This document shows, in pieces, positions 52,716 through 62,606 of a stretch of DNA of 64,000 nt. Position 1 is the first letter of the stretch; each line of letters begins with the position of its first letter. The notes under the pieces are model-generated. The model had not been told where the DNA came from, did not search any database, and saw only the letters and a program-made list of their open reading frames with translations. The DNA comes from Lithospermum erythrorhizon (lineage: Eukaryota; Streptophyta; Magnoliopsida; Boraginales; Boraginaceae): contig JADFUC010001799.1 of assembly GCA_019722365.1 (NCBI GenBank), positions 1 to 64,000 on the forward strand, read 5' to 3'. Made by a program: the position numbers and the translations under genes.

Positions 52716-54360
52716 CAAAGAGCCCCCGACGAAGGAAGACTAAAGGGAGAAATGCCAAATCTCTTGAATGGCATTGGATCTTTAAAATGATGTATTAAAC
52801 ACATGGCGAGGAAAGAAGAGGGTTGAAGGGCATCTTCCTTATCAGAGGTCAAATCCAAAAACACCTTTGAAGTTGCCGTCTAATCGACTTGATCAGACTT
52901 CTCGTATGAAGACGGAGTGGCACCCCTTGGCAACGAAGGTGTGATGGTGGGACCCTCAGAGCCCAACACCTATTTCATCAGGGATTTCCCCGAGACGATT
53001 GCTTTGTAATTGACTTGGCTTGGGGTGAGGGCCTTGTCCACCTTGAAAAGGAGCAGTTTATCTGCACAAAGTCAAGGAGCATTAGTATCAACAAAAGCTA
53101 AAAACGAGAGTAAAAGTACGAGGGGCTACGAAATTATACTTGAAGTGTATTTGGGAAATTGTTGGGCCACTTGCTTTTGACCACGTTAGGATCACGTGGA
53201 GTCTTCGAAGGGCTTTGGAAATACATCGACCGAACACAGAACTCATACTTGGATTGCCAGATCTCGGTGTTGAGAGTGGTAGTCACGAGAAAAGTGGTGA
53301 GAAGGTCGTGGAAAAAGCATCCTTCACCCAACAAAATGAGTACCTATGCCATCGAGGGTTTAGGCTCCCGCACCCGGCTTCGGGGAATAAAGCATATTCT
53401 TACTTCGTCAGATATGGAAATAGGAAGCGGCTCCTTGATGGGCAGCGTTAGACATGCTTGGAGGCCAAGTCATATTGAGGCAACCCAGCCGGATAAACAT
53501 CCAGCCAGAGTCGATTGTGGCGGGCCAAGGGGCTAGCCCAGCAGGGGTACGGTGAGGGGATCTTTCCTCGACTATAGTGAAGAACTCCCAGAAAGATTCC
53601 CTCTTTGGGGAGAATACCGAATCGCCCTCGGGAGGTATCCTGCAAATTAATACATTCGGATGGATGGAGTAGTGATCGCGGAGATAAGCGGAGGTGACCC
53701 TTAGTTATAGCAGCTCAAATGCGTTGTTCTGTGAAACCCCTCAAAGTTTGAATGATACACTGGCTTGATCGGAGGAGGATTTCTTGGCATGAGGTGCCCT
53801 CAGTGTTGGAACCTTCGTTTCGAGGTTCCCTCATACTTATTTGCATTTTTGGAAGTGACTTTTGAGAGCTGCAATGACGTCCGGCCGGAGGTACCGTTAA
53901 CACAGAGGCAACAAACACCTCTGCATCTTCTTCAGTTTCGGGGTTTCCCAAAGAAGGGTCTTGGCAATTAGGCCTATGGCATTACCACCGTATTAAATCG
54001 ACATCGGGAAAAATAAAATCTTCCCTAGACAAAAATGTACCTGAGGGAAGAGGTGCGGAAGGGATCACGCGTCTAAGCTAAGCAACCCCATTGAGAAGCT
54101 ACAAGTCTAGCAGTATACCTCTTGTAGTGTCTATAATGCCTCCCGCGAGCGGAGGATTGGCCTTTTAGGAAGAGAGGCTTAACTTTCTTTGCCGTAGGGG
54201 AGATTTAGTCTCGTGAAAGAAAGGAATACGAGAGAGGGGTAGTAGGGTTGGTCTTTGCTCACGAAGAGAGAGGAAGTATAGGAATGGGGAATAAAGATAT
54301 GTTTGCAAAAAGTGAAGACTTGAAGAGAGGATTTGACCTTTTATAGGAGAGGAAATGAGG
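52716..54360 (-). pseudogene. Antisense ORF region of the Tat-lineage element
   Basis: Between the integrase side and the 3' LTR, coding-like sequence runs opposite to gag-pol. From about 53645 down to 53450 the minus strand gives IPPEGDSVFSPKRESFWEFF and, in adjoining frames, further continuous segments. At 53334-53134 there is a 66-codon frame with WQSKYEFCVRSMYFQSPSKT. This recalls the 'putative gypsy type transposon' domain (PF04195-like) of the antisense ORF in Tat/Ogre elements, whose function is unknown. Stops and frameshifts break it. A TATA box in the same orientation stands at its start (54339-54346). The domain assignment is inference from memory of the family pattern and is not certain. 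Confidence 0.5.
54339..54346 (-). promoter_or_regulatory. TATA box upstream of the antisense ORF
   Basis: On the minus strand the bases read CCTATAAAAGGTCAAATCC, an excellent TATA box context, followed by a C/T-rich leader (CTCTCTTCAAGTCTTCAC) like a plant transcription start. It lies about 150 bases inside the 3' LTR boundary and points into the antisense ORF. Confidence 0.5.
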
Positions 54361-54484
54361 AGATACGGTTGGTCTTAGGAATTTGGTGGCCAAAGTGATA
54401 GAACTAAGTGTTTAATATACTTATTTAATATTGAATATTGTTGCACCATTTTAAAAAATGGCGGCACAATTATTTAGAGCATTA

Positions 54485-54493
54485 AAGGGGGCA
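54485..54493 (+). other. Polypurine tract of the Tat-lineage element
   Basis: AAAGGGGGC lies two bases before the 3' LTR start at 54496. Confidence 0.7.
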
Positions 54494-54495
54494 AT

Positions 54496-54963
54496 TGATA
54501 TAAATAAGGATTTCTCTCCTTGAGTAAAATTTCTAGAGTTTTCACTTTATAAATGCCACTTCATTTACTGTTTGAAGGTAATGCTAAAGAAACTTAATAC
54601 TTGATCACGGTAAATGCTTACTTTACCGTCGGGTAGACTACGATCGACTTGATAAATTAGTCTAGGTACTAGGAGCTCATCGAGATCTCGGAGGAATGGA
54701 AGCAAATATGCAGAGTCGAGACATGAGTCGGCGCTGGAGCCCAGAGTGTTGTAGGAGGAAGGGGATGAAGCCAGACCATCGGTCCTCGTTGATCCTCGAG
54801 AATTCAAAGATCTACCATGGATTGTCAAAGGCGAGGCGGGCGCCCGACCCCTACGCGCTGTGCAGAAGAACAAAGAAGGGAGAATAACATAGATGTAGAG
54901 GCAGGAGACCTCCGTGTGGATAAGCCAACAAAATACGTGAAAATTTATAAAAAAAATACTCAC
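54496..54963 (+). repeat. 3' LTR of the Tat-lineage element
   Basis: It opens with TGATATAAATAAGGATTT, as does the copy at 32726, and shares TTTGAAGGTAATGCTAAAGA (about 54571-54590) and the AACAxxGxAGATGTxAGG region near the end. It keeps a TTTATAAATG box at 54547-54556 that is altered in the 5' copy. The right end is degenerate, and 54930 is an alternative boundary. Confidence 0.65.
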
Positions 54964-55206
54964 ATTGTTTTTTTGGACAAAAAAATTCGGGGTTGAATTG
55001 TTAGATTGAAGAGGAGGGTATGGTTGAAAAATTCAATTAATTGAATTTAATTGAATTTTGTTTAGTGGAGAAATACGTTGGACATGTCACATGTGGCACA
55101 ATTGTAAAATGAAAGTGAGAGATTATGAATATATATTTCTAAGTTAAATAATTTGGATTAAACTGAATCATGAGTTCACTTGAAAGTATTAGACCTCTTT
55201 CATACC
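54964..55206. other. Short AT-rich spacer
   Basis: Nothing recognised between the retroelement stack and the SINE-like sequence. Confidence 0.3.
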
Positions 55207-55330
55207 CACAACTCGCACAAGGGTGGTCAAGTTAGCGAATTACATGATCTTGTGACCAAAAGGTCATTAGTTCGATTCTCCCTATAAAAGAAGACCAGAC
55301 CTGTTACATTAACTTTTAATTATAGAGTGA
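55207..55330 (+). mobile_element. tRNA-derived SINE-like sequence
   Basis: A box A-like GGTGGTCAAGTTAGCG at 55222-55237 and a box B-like AGTTCGATTCTCC at 55269-55281 are spaced as in a tRNA-related RNA polymerase III promoter. The intervening ATCTTGTGACCAAAAGGTCA is typical of plant SINEs. It is not a functional tRNA because no acceptor stem forms. The 3' end and target duplication are unclear. Confidence 0.5.
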
Positions 55331-55824
55331 TAGGTATTGTTTCTGGGTCACATGTTTCCATAGTAAACAAAACAAGATAGTGTCTTAGCTTCCTACTTCT
55401 CATAAAAGCTTCGTTCCTCGAAGTGTTCACAATCATTCAATATGCTGCCAAACTCCCCTCTTGGGGAGGAAGGTGAGGTGGGGACAAGTGTTCGTAGTAG
55501 AATGTCATTATTTGTTTCTAGTATCTGCAATATGGAAACTTCTTTGATTGTAAGAGGAACTAGGATAATAAATGCCTTTTTTATTGAATTAAAACTGATT
55601 GTAACACTAATATAAGCCGACAATAAGACGAACACTATTATAAGTCAACAAAATAATTTGAGCAAAAAACGTTCATTAGTTAAGAAAGTGAACACCTTAG
55701 CAGTGAGGAAATTCCTTAAAGATAATGATTCTTGAAGACTTCAACAAGAGAGTAGTAGGACAATACTAGACAATAGTGCAATAACAGATTATCCATGTGG
55801 AAGACTTCGAAAATCTTTACCTCG
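55331..55824. other. Spacer downstream of the methyltransferase gene
   Basis: The 3' untranslated region of the minus-strand gene must lie in the right part. An 80-codon minus-strand open frame (55393-55635) has no recognised domain. I cannot point to a clear polyadenylation signal. Confidence 0.35.
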
Positions 55825-58800
55825 TCAAGGCTTTGGTTTATACACGATCTCCCACAGCTCGACATCCTCTCCTCTTTCGTATTCCTTCACATATTGTGGA
55901 ATCTCTGCAAGACCAATGCGCTTGCCAGAGAAGATATGTGAAACTTCGTTTCCATTGGTATTACATTGTGCATTTTCTGTACAAATTTCAATGGTTAGTT
56001 GATTATGCAACCATCATCTAAGGTTTGGGGGATGTTCAGTAAGCAATTTGTTCATTCTTGAAATTTAAAACAAAAATATATAATGGGAAATTTGTTGACT
56101 GCTTGTTTCAGAAACGTGAATAGAGCCGTTTGCAATTATATTAAAGTCATTGGGGGTGAATTTGGTAGGCCATCTGATAACTGCTTACCTCCATGCAAAT
56201 TTTGGAAATGTGAAATGCCATTCGTGATGGTATTAAGGCCATCTTGTAAGTTGGGTGTGCAATTTGTTGACTGCTTACATCCGTCATGCAAATAACTTAG
56301 GAAATGTGCATAGCCATTTGCAACAATATCAATGTCATCGAGAGAGAAGTTGTAACGCTTTTCTAGGGCCAAATATAAGACCTAATAATGAAAATACACC
56401 ACAAGCACTTAGTTGTTGAAGGGTTAGTAAGGAAAATTTCATGCATATTCTTATAGCACAATGTAATTGCTTTGACGGTTATAAGAGGAGAACATTAGAA
56501 GTCATTTAAACTTCAGAGCAGCTCCATGCTTTCCTTGGTCTTAGAGAATTATTTGATTTAGACAATCCCACTCAATGGTAGGTTACAAGTATTGGTCAAT
56601 AATCTTGACAAGTTTTGACGTAACTTCTCAGGTTCTCGGCGAGCATAATCTATACAAAGCAATCCATACCTTTCTGCCACTCTGTGACATTAAAGCCGCC
56701 AGAGTCCTGAAGAACGCATCTGTCAGTTCATCACTGTATATAACATCAGCGGCTACCAGCAAAGTAGCTCTCTGAAGTTCTTCAACATCTGATGTGTTCC
56801 AACCGTACCTTGAGAACAAGTAAGCATCAATACCTCATAGAAAACAAAATACACTGATTCCGAGTTTCTGGATCAATTTCTAATAGGCCTCACATGGAGA
56901 AATACAGCAGGTAATTGCAACTCTCAAGTAATAGATGTGAGGAATTACATAGGACAAAAGCCCTGTAGCATCATTTACCTTGACGGTGATGATACATCTT
57001 TGTTTTTTAGCGAAGGCCATGACACTTTCCAGTCAAGTTCACGCACATAAACAGAAGCAGTTGGTTGGAACAAGCCAGCATTTAGATTAACATTTTTTGC
57101 ACAATTGTCAAGTACAACATCATCATGGTCTGCATAAATCAAAAACCAATATTAAACTATAAGAGATATACAAGATACAAGGATGAAAGTAATGCTAAGA
57201 AAATAAGATTCATTACAATGTGAAACTCCAGTGAAAGATGATCGATGTAAAAACAAAGAGGTGGTTCTCAAATGAGATCATCACTCGCCTGTTATGAAGA
57301 CTGTTTTGGCAACTCGAGCAAGTAACATGCCAACGATACCTGGAAAGAGCGAAATCTTAATTAATTACTCGTTTAGTTTGTAAAGATTCAGAATAGATTA
57401 CAAGTCCTTCTCATTTAAAAGTAAAAAGACTACGCAAGTAAATAAAATATGAAAGGTGCAATCAAAATAAGACATGTAGCATATCCTACCAGTACCAGCA
57501 CCAAGCTCTGCTGCAATTACTCCATTGAAGTCAGATGACGTCAACATTTTATGCAACAAGAAATCAGCTAGTACCAGTTCTGCTTTCCATACCTTGTAAA
57601 GCAAAATTTAGAAGAATAAATATATTCCGGGTGTAAGTTGAGTTCCAAAAGTACACTATATCAGCTGTGATGAACATATATAAGATGCCCTACCTTCAGA
57701 GGCTTAAACAAAACCAGTTAGTCATTACGGGGCCAAATTACACAATTAAAATAAGCCACACACCATAATCAATTTTAGTACGAAATTCGTTTTGATTTAG
57801 TACCTGTAAACCAACTCTAGGAATTGATGAGGTAATACTATGTTGAATAGTAAGAACAAAAGAATCTTTGCGGTGTTCTGCAATTACAACAAGAAACACT
57901 TATAATGCTGTTTTCTAGTTTGGAAGAAAGATTTATGAACCATAACTTATCATGATTGTCCAATCCACACGCCAATATCAAATAGTATTACTAAAGCTTA
58001 AGACTTTCGCTTCATCATGGGTCAATTTGGAAACAGACTCTTTGTTTATCACACGGGTAAGGTTGTCTACAATCCGACCCCCGCCCCCTATATGATATTC
58101 AGAGAACATTTTCCTAAATAATTCCTTCCCGGTATTCCTATTTATTTGATTCAAGCTACTCCACTATTAATACTCCACATCGTCTGATCATCACTAAACA
58201 TGTTTATTATGTTCTAATGGATGACAAAAAATTACTAAACAAATATAAACAAAATATTCTCAATCATATTGAACTTAGAAAGTGCTTCACATTTCACACA
58301 TTTAACTTACTTTTTCGCCTAGGTATGATGAGATCACCATCTTCATCTAAATCACATCTTATATCGAAATGTTCATCTTCTGCAAATCATTTAATGATAT
58401 ATATTATTCATTAGAAATAATTATACAAACAAAAAAATTCAACTAGAATAAAATATTATCGGAAAAGAGCATTAACTTAAAGAAGGAAGTAAAATCTCAT
58501 TAATCCCGCTTGAATTGTTTCTCTTCTATAATTGTAAAGCTTTCAGCTTTGGCCTTAAATATATTTGTTTGTATTGTATAATGTTATAAAAAATATATAA
58601 ATGAAAAGAATTTAAAATGTATTTTGCATTGATATAGTTTTAAATTAAATATTATCTGTCTGAAATAAAAATATCTGTCCAAAGAAGTTGAGAGGTATAT
58701 GAAATTCAGTAGACAATTTTTATGGAATGGAAGGAGTAGTTTCTAAAATATTACCTCCATCCCGAAATGATTGTCATGTTCCCTTTTCAGTGATCAAAAC

Positions 58801-59730
58801 TATTTAGCATTAATTGACATACATAATTTAGATTTCACGTTATCGTAAATTAAATTAAAAATAATAGCATTTGATATGTTACTCAATTTAATTGATCATT
58901 TGGTTCAAAATTACATTATTGAGATAATAATTGATTTTAATATTTTGCATTCATAAATTAAACGATCAATTATAATGCAACAAGAAGTTTTTGTTAGATG
59001 ACCAATTAAATTGAGACGGAGAGAGTGGGTAACATTTTACGCAAATATAGAAGAAAATATAAGCATTTTGAACTGCTACGCATTTGAAGATCCCAGCATT
59101 TAAAAAAAAAAAATCGGATGATAAGCCCCGAAGGCTAGCAGCGGCGTGGCGCAGCGAGATAAAGCGCGAAATGGCGGAGCGCCATTTGAACCGCCGTAAA
59201 TGCCGGCCGCCCACTTGGCTTCTGCGTGGCGGGCTGTGCCGCCGGTGCCTTTTCGCGGCCCATGCTTTGCTTGCCATGGCTCGATTGATAAAGAACTAGA
59301 GTGTTAAATGCATCGATTTTTCGAACTCGGTGTGGTCCATTTCATGGGAGTAGACGTGAAGTGGTTAAAAAAGCGTAGTCTTACCTGCCGTCAGTTGGTA
59401 GCGTCCACATGAATTAAATCCTCCGTAAATGCTCCGTAATATCCAAGGACCTCGAGGGGCCGTTAGTATAACAGTTTCACATATAATATATTTAATCCAA
59501 ATCAAAGTTGCGTGATTGAATTAATAAAACAAAGTTTGTCAATTTTAATAAGTTAAAACATAAAGTCAGCAATATTAAGTACCTTGTCGGGATGGTAGCA
59601 AGAAAGTGAAGTGAGAGATAGTTGGAGTAGAATAATTAGGTGGACATCCTAAGTGGACCTCGCTCATCACTTGTTCCTCCGAATCTGAATAATCTCCATC
59701 ACACGCTGCCGAGACTGGTGATCCTTCCAT
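55825..59730 (-). CDS. METTL22-like protein methyltransferase (Methyltransf_16), 9 coding exons
   Basis: The product is a class I S-adenosylmethionine-dependent methyltransferase resembling METTL22, a lysine methyltransferase in animals; the plant substrate is unknown to me. Exons in order are 59583-59730, 58311-58379, 57804-57877, 57490-57592, 57289-57339, 56979-57129, 56670-56808, 56189-56381 and 55825-55976. They join in frame to 359 aa. An acidic N-terminus with no signal peptide is followed by VWKAELVLADFLLH (98-111) and the SAM-binding motif I AAELGAGTGIVGMLLA (124-139). Acidic ITDHDD and LDNCAKNVN (147-163) follow. The post-II motif is VAADVIYSDELTDAFF (217-232), then LALEKRYNFS, and the end is PQYVKEYERGEDVELWEI. 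Intron 5 uses a GC donor (ACAG|GCGAGT), and all others are GT-AG. Residues around 280-309 come from a duplicated exon end, so the exact end of exon 8 is the least certain point. Confidence 0.85.
56089..56350 (-). repeat. Three degenerate tandem copies of the end of exon 8
   Basis: Units of about 85 bp recur with their CTGCT landmark at 56099, 56181 and 56271 (plus strand). Read on the minus strand each has a GCxAAxGGCxxTxCAC-like core, followed in the first two by GTAAGCAG, a strong splice donor. The third has lost the donor. The first unit carries the conserved protein sequence (DIVANGYAHFLSYLHDG), so the other two are extra copies. Confidence 0.75.
58511..58739 (-). mobile_element. Stowaway-like MITE (family A) in intron 1
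   Basis: It ends with AATGGAAGGAG before TA. It shares TATTGTATAATGTTATAAAAAATATATAAATG-type interior sequence with the copy at 19184-19442 (compared in pieces). The left end is degenerate. Confidence 0.5.
58754..59029. mobile_element. Stowaway-like MITE (family B) in intron 1, TA duplication
   Basis: Ends CCTCCATCCCG and AGACGGAGAGAGTGG are flanked by TA at 58752-58753 and 59030-59031. The interior shares AAACGATCAATTATAATG and GATAATAATTGATT with 32461-32703. Confidence 0.75.
59120..59290. other. GC-rich island inside intron 1 of the methyltransferase gene
   Basis: About 170 bp rich in CG and GC words (for example GCAGCGGCGTGGCGCAGCGA and TGCCGGCCGCCCACTTGG) stand in an otherwise AT-rich intron. 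Open frames cross it on both strands (71 and 103 codons) but show no domain, only base-composition bias. It has no similarity by eye to the island at 24640-24790. Confidence 0.5.
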
Positions 59731-60336
59731 CCTAAAAAGATCGTTCAACTTCTAATGTTGAATGTTTGATGTGTTGACTTTTATAACTTTGATCTGAAAT
59801 AATTTTGAATATGTTGTATAACAATTTGTAAAATCATATAAAATTATAATATTTCGCCATATGTTACTACTAACAACATACAGAGTAATTTTTTATTCAA
59901 ATCAAAGTTGTATAAGTCGATTTAGACATCAAAGTTTATTAATTTTGACTTTCGTATACGACGATTAAGACATCAAAGTAATTTTTTGGTCAGGCTCGTC
60001 CATTGTCGGGTTACATTTCATATTCTTCAACTTGGATAAGGGAGAATTGGCTCGATATCATTAGGATGACATCCCTAAAAAACCTGAAGGATTGTAATAA
60101 CAAAAAAGTCCCACTGTTTCTATACAAGGAGCCATTGTATACGGAGAAAACCTTGCCTCAATATATGTTATATGGAGTATTTGCCAAATGAGCTATAGTA
60201 ACTTTTGGGAAATGTGTAACAAGGTATGGTTACCTCACAAATTGCTTTCTGAATTTTCAATTTCGTCATTAAAGACTACTTTGCAATTATCAAACCTAAG
60301 AAGCAACAAATCTGCTTGTCTGGAAGTTAGAAGTAA
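59731..60336. other. Upstream region of the methyltransferase gene
   Basis: It should hold the minus-strand promoter. 59745-59965 contains weak inverted arms (TTGACTTTTATAACTTTGAT and, further on, CAAAGTTTATTAATTTTGAC), suggesting an old foldback MITE. A 62-codon plus-strand frame at 60003-60191 is unrecognised. Confidence 0.4.
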
Positions 60337-60450
60337 ACATTTAAATAGCCACATAATGTTTATATCTATACTATATATAAAGCCTAGGGGCCAACATTTA
60401 AATAGCCACATAATGTTTATATCTATACTATATATAAAGCCTAGAGGCAT
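60337..60450 (+). repeat. Tandem duplication of a 57-bp unit holding a Helitron-like 5' end
   Basis: 60337-60393 and 60394-60450 are nearly identical and both contain TCTATACTATATATAAAGCC (60365 and 60422). This is the form of the 5' TC terminus of many plant non-autonomous Helitrons. Confidence 0.85.
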
Positions 60451-60725
60451 GAGTATTTATGATGAAGCCTAAATCTTGATGAAACATGACATGTGTCAAT
60501 CATTAATTAAATGCAAGTTACTTTTAATGCATGGTAGTTTTTTTAATTTGACACATGGGCTTCTTATATATACTTAACAATTATCACCAAATATATTTAT
60601 TTATAAATTAGATAAACTTTTCAATTAAAATTAATTAATATTTTAAAATTATTACTTTTATCTTTCACTTCAATCGCTTTGCTCTAAGCTACATTTACAC
60701 AAAATGTAAGAAAAATTCAAACATA

Positions 60726-61088
60726 CTCACTTCGTTTTTTTTATTTGTTATTTTAGCAATTTGCACATAAATTAAGAAAAAGAAAAAGTAGTCAAAAAAT
60801 ACATTAAAAATGTAAAATGACAATCAATTGAAACTATATCATTGGTTAGTTGATAATTTTTTTTTTTTAAAATCCAAAAATACATTGAAAATCTAAAAGT
60901 ACAATTTATTATGTTAATAATTATTTTAAAGCAAAAATTTTAAGCACAAGCGAAAAATAAAAAAAAGCGGAGGAGTATCTACATGACATAACTTTCCTAT
61001 TGTTTTCTTATTTAATTTGGTAAAAAGGGAACCAAAAAAGAGATTTTCATTTAAAGAAAATGGTTATTAGATTAAGGGATGGAGGGAG
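60726..61088. mobile_element. Probable Stowaway-like MITE
   Basis: The ends CTCACTTCGTTTTTTTTATT and, inverted, GATGGAGGGAG are flanked by TA at 60724-60725 and 61089-61090. The interior is AT-rich. The left repeat is degenerate. Confidence 0.5.
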
Positions 61089-61173
61089 TAGTTTTTATTT
61101 TATAATTATTACGATGCACATGAAGACAAGAATGGGAAAGACTAATTGATTGATAATAGAATATACTATATAA

Positions 61174-61832
61174 CTAGTTCATATGTGCGCGATGCTGCGC
61201 GTGCAATTATTTATTATTTTTATAATAAAATTATAATGAAAAAATAAATTTAAAAAAAAACTTAAAAAAATAAAATGAAAAAGTTATCATAGAGAAAATA
61301 AAGATAGATGGTGTGAAATAAGCTTTTATTTTACTGGTGATATATGGGTATTACGTAGTAGATAATATTTATAGTAGTAGTTTATGAAGAATTTATGTCT
61401 TGTTAGGCGGATTCTGTGGAAAGTTACTATAAAAATTAAAAAAATTATCGGAAAGGGTAAAATAGGAAATACATTAATTTGGAAACGACACCTTAGTCGT
61501 CTAATGGCATTATATATGAAGCCATAGATAAAATTATAATGAAAAAAAATTCACAAAAACTAAAAGAAATAAAATCAAAAAAGTTACCATGAAGAAAATA
61601 AAGATAGAGAATTTGTGGGAAAACGACTTTATTTTCTCTTGGTGATAGCTACTGTTAGTATTCGTAGTAGATAATATTATAGTAGTAGTTTATGGAGAAT
61701 TTATGTAGCAGGCGATTCTGGCTATGGAAGAAGTTACTATAAAAAATTATAAAAAATTATCAGAAGGGTAAAATAGAAATACATTAATTTAGGCTTTGAC
61801 TTTATGATACAAACTGCATTATATAGTATAGA
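61174..61832 (-). mobile_element. Non-autonomous Helitron-like element, internally duplicated
   Basis: Read on the minus strand it opens with A|TCTATACTATATAATGC at 61832. It closes with a hairpin (GCGC arms, 61185-61204) about ten bases before CTAG|T at 61174-61177, as expected for Helitrons inserted between A and T. The body exists twice head to tail (about 61205-61525 and 61526-61832), each copy containing TAGTAGATAATATT and GTAGTAGTTTATG-type stretches. It encodes nothing. Confidence 0.65.
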
Positions 61833-61904
61833 TGTGCAGGGTGTGAATGGCGGTTCTGAAATGGCAGCTATTTTATCCTCTGATAAAAAAGTATTTTCTG
61901 GCGC

Positions 61905-62150
61905 AGCAAGATAAATTATACGTAAGCTAACTACTTATAAATATTATCTCTTATGTAATATAAAGTAATTATCACCAAGAAAATAAAAAATTGTTTCTGA
62001 TCAACATCTTTATTTTCTTCATGGTAACACTGCATCTTATTTCTTTTAGATTTTTTTTTAAATTTTTTTAAATTTATAATTTTTATTATAAAATAATACT
62101 AAATAATTTCTTGAACGAGGCGTATGCGTATAAGCTATATTAGTAAGATT
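61905..62150 (+). repeat. Inverted, diverged copy of the Helitron-like body
   Basis: ATCTTTATTTTCTTCATGGTAAC (61998-62024, in part) and the following T-rich stretch with TTTATTATAAAATAATA are the reverse complement of the left body of the Helitron-like element. The end GAACGAGGCGTATGCG (62113-62128) is a decayed terminal hairpin. Confidence 0.55.
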
Positions 62151-62606
62151 AATATGGCGAGCAATCCAATCCAGCATAGTTCATATTTCAAAACCTTCTA
62201 TCTTAGGAAATGTGCTAGTCGATCACCGTTCTATCAACTAACGTCCTATCTTAGGAAATGAATGTCTTAGTTATTCGCCGTTGTCAGCCTGCAGATTAAG
62301 TCTGTCACCTACCCCAATCGTCTTCCCCAAGCCCCACAACCCCATCATCAGTAAGAGAAACACACAAAAACCTCAAGGTAACTTATCATTTCACTACTCA
62401 ATTACATCTTATTAACTACTACAAGGTTTCTTCTAGGAACAATGAGAAATAATAAGAATAAATCAAATCAAATCTAACATTAATCGATTATCTAACAATT
62501 GACAACCAGTAAATCAAATTTTAGAACTATGCAAAATCACATGAGCTGAAATTTTGAAATATTAATAAGAAAACAAACCAAAAATCAAAATACAAAGCAA
62601 AATTAC
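62151..62606. other. Stretch that should contain the continuation of the ARF-like exon, not found
   Basis: Two near copies of ATCTTAGGAAATG occur (62204 and 62249). On the minus strand near 62330-62300 a GLGKT word recalls a P-loop, but the surrounding residues do not fit and no acceptor site precedes it. No coding exon was accepted. Confidence 0.35.

Larger units (their letters stand above)
32726..54963 (+). mobile_element. Tat-lineage Ty3/gypsy element, interrupted by two nested retroelements
   Basis: Both LTRs share TGATATAAATAAGGATTT at their start, TTTGAAGGTAATGCTAAAGA inside and a matching end region. A primer-binding region follows the 5' LTR (33282 onward) and a polypurine tract AAAGGGGGC precedes the 3' LTR (54485-54493). 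The inner parts are, in order, gag, protease, RT, RNase H and integrase (33600-38170), then foreign DNA (about 38230-52715). An antisense-ORF region follows at 52716-54400. Dual RNase H-like segments and an antisense ORF are known traits of the Tat/Ogre group. Without the nested insertions the element would be about 8 kb. All frames are broken. Confidence 0.75.

Noticed and set aside
55222..55281. Functional tRNA gene
   Set aside because: Box A- and box B-like motifs are present but no cloverleaf or acceptor stem can be formed, so a SINE is more likely.
59084..59299. 71-codon basic open frame in the GC-rich island
   Set aside because: It is intronic. Its Arg/Ala richness follows from base composition, and no family was recognised.
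62295..62335. P-loop-like GLGKT as the second exon of the ARF-like gene
   Set aside because: The residues around it do not match GLDAAGKTT, and no AG acceptor lies in a suitable place.
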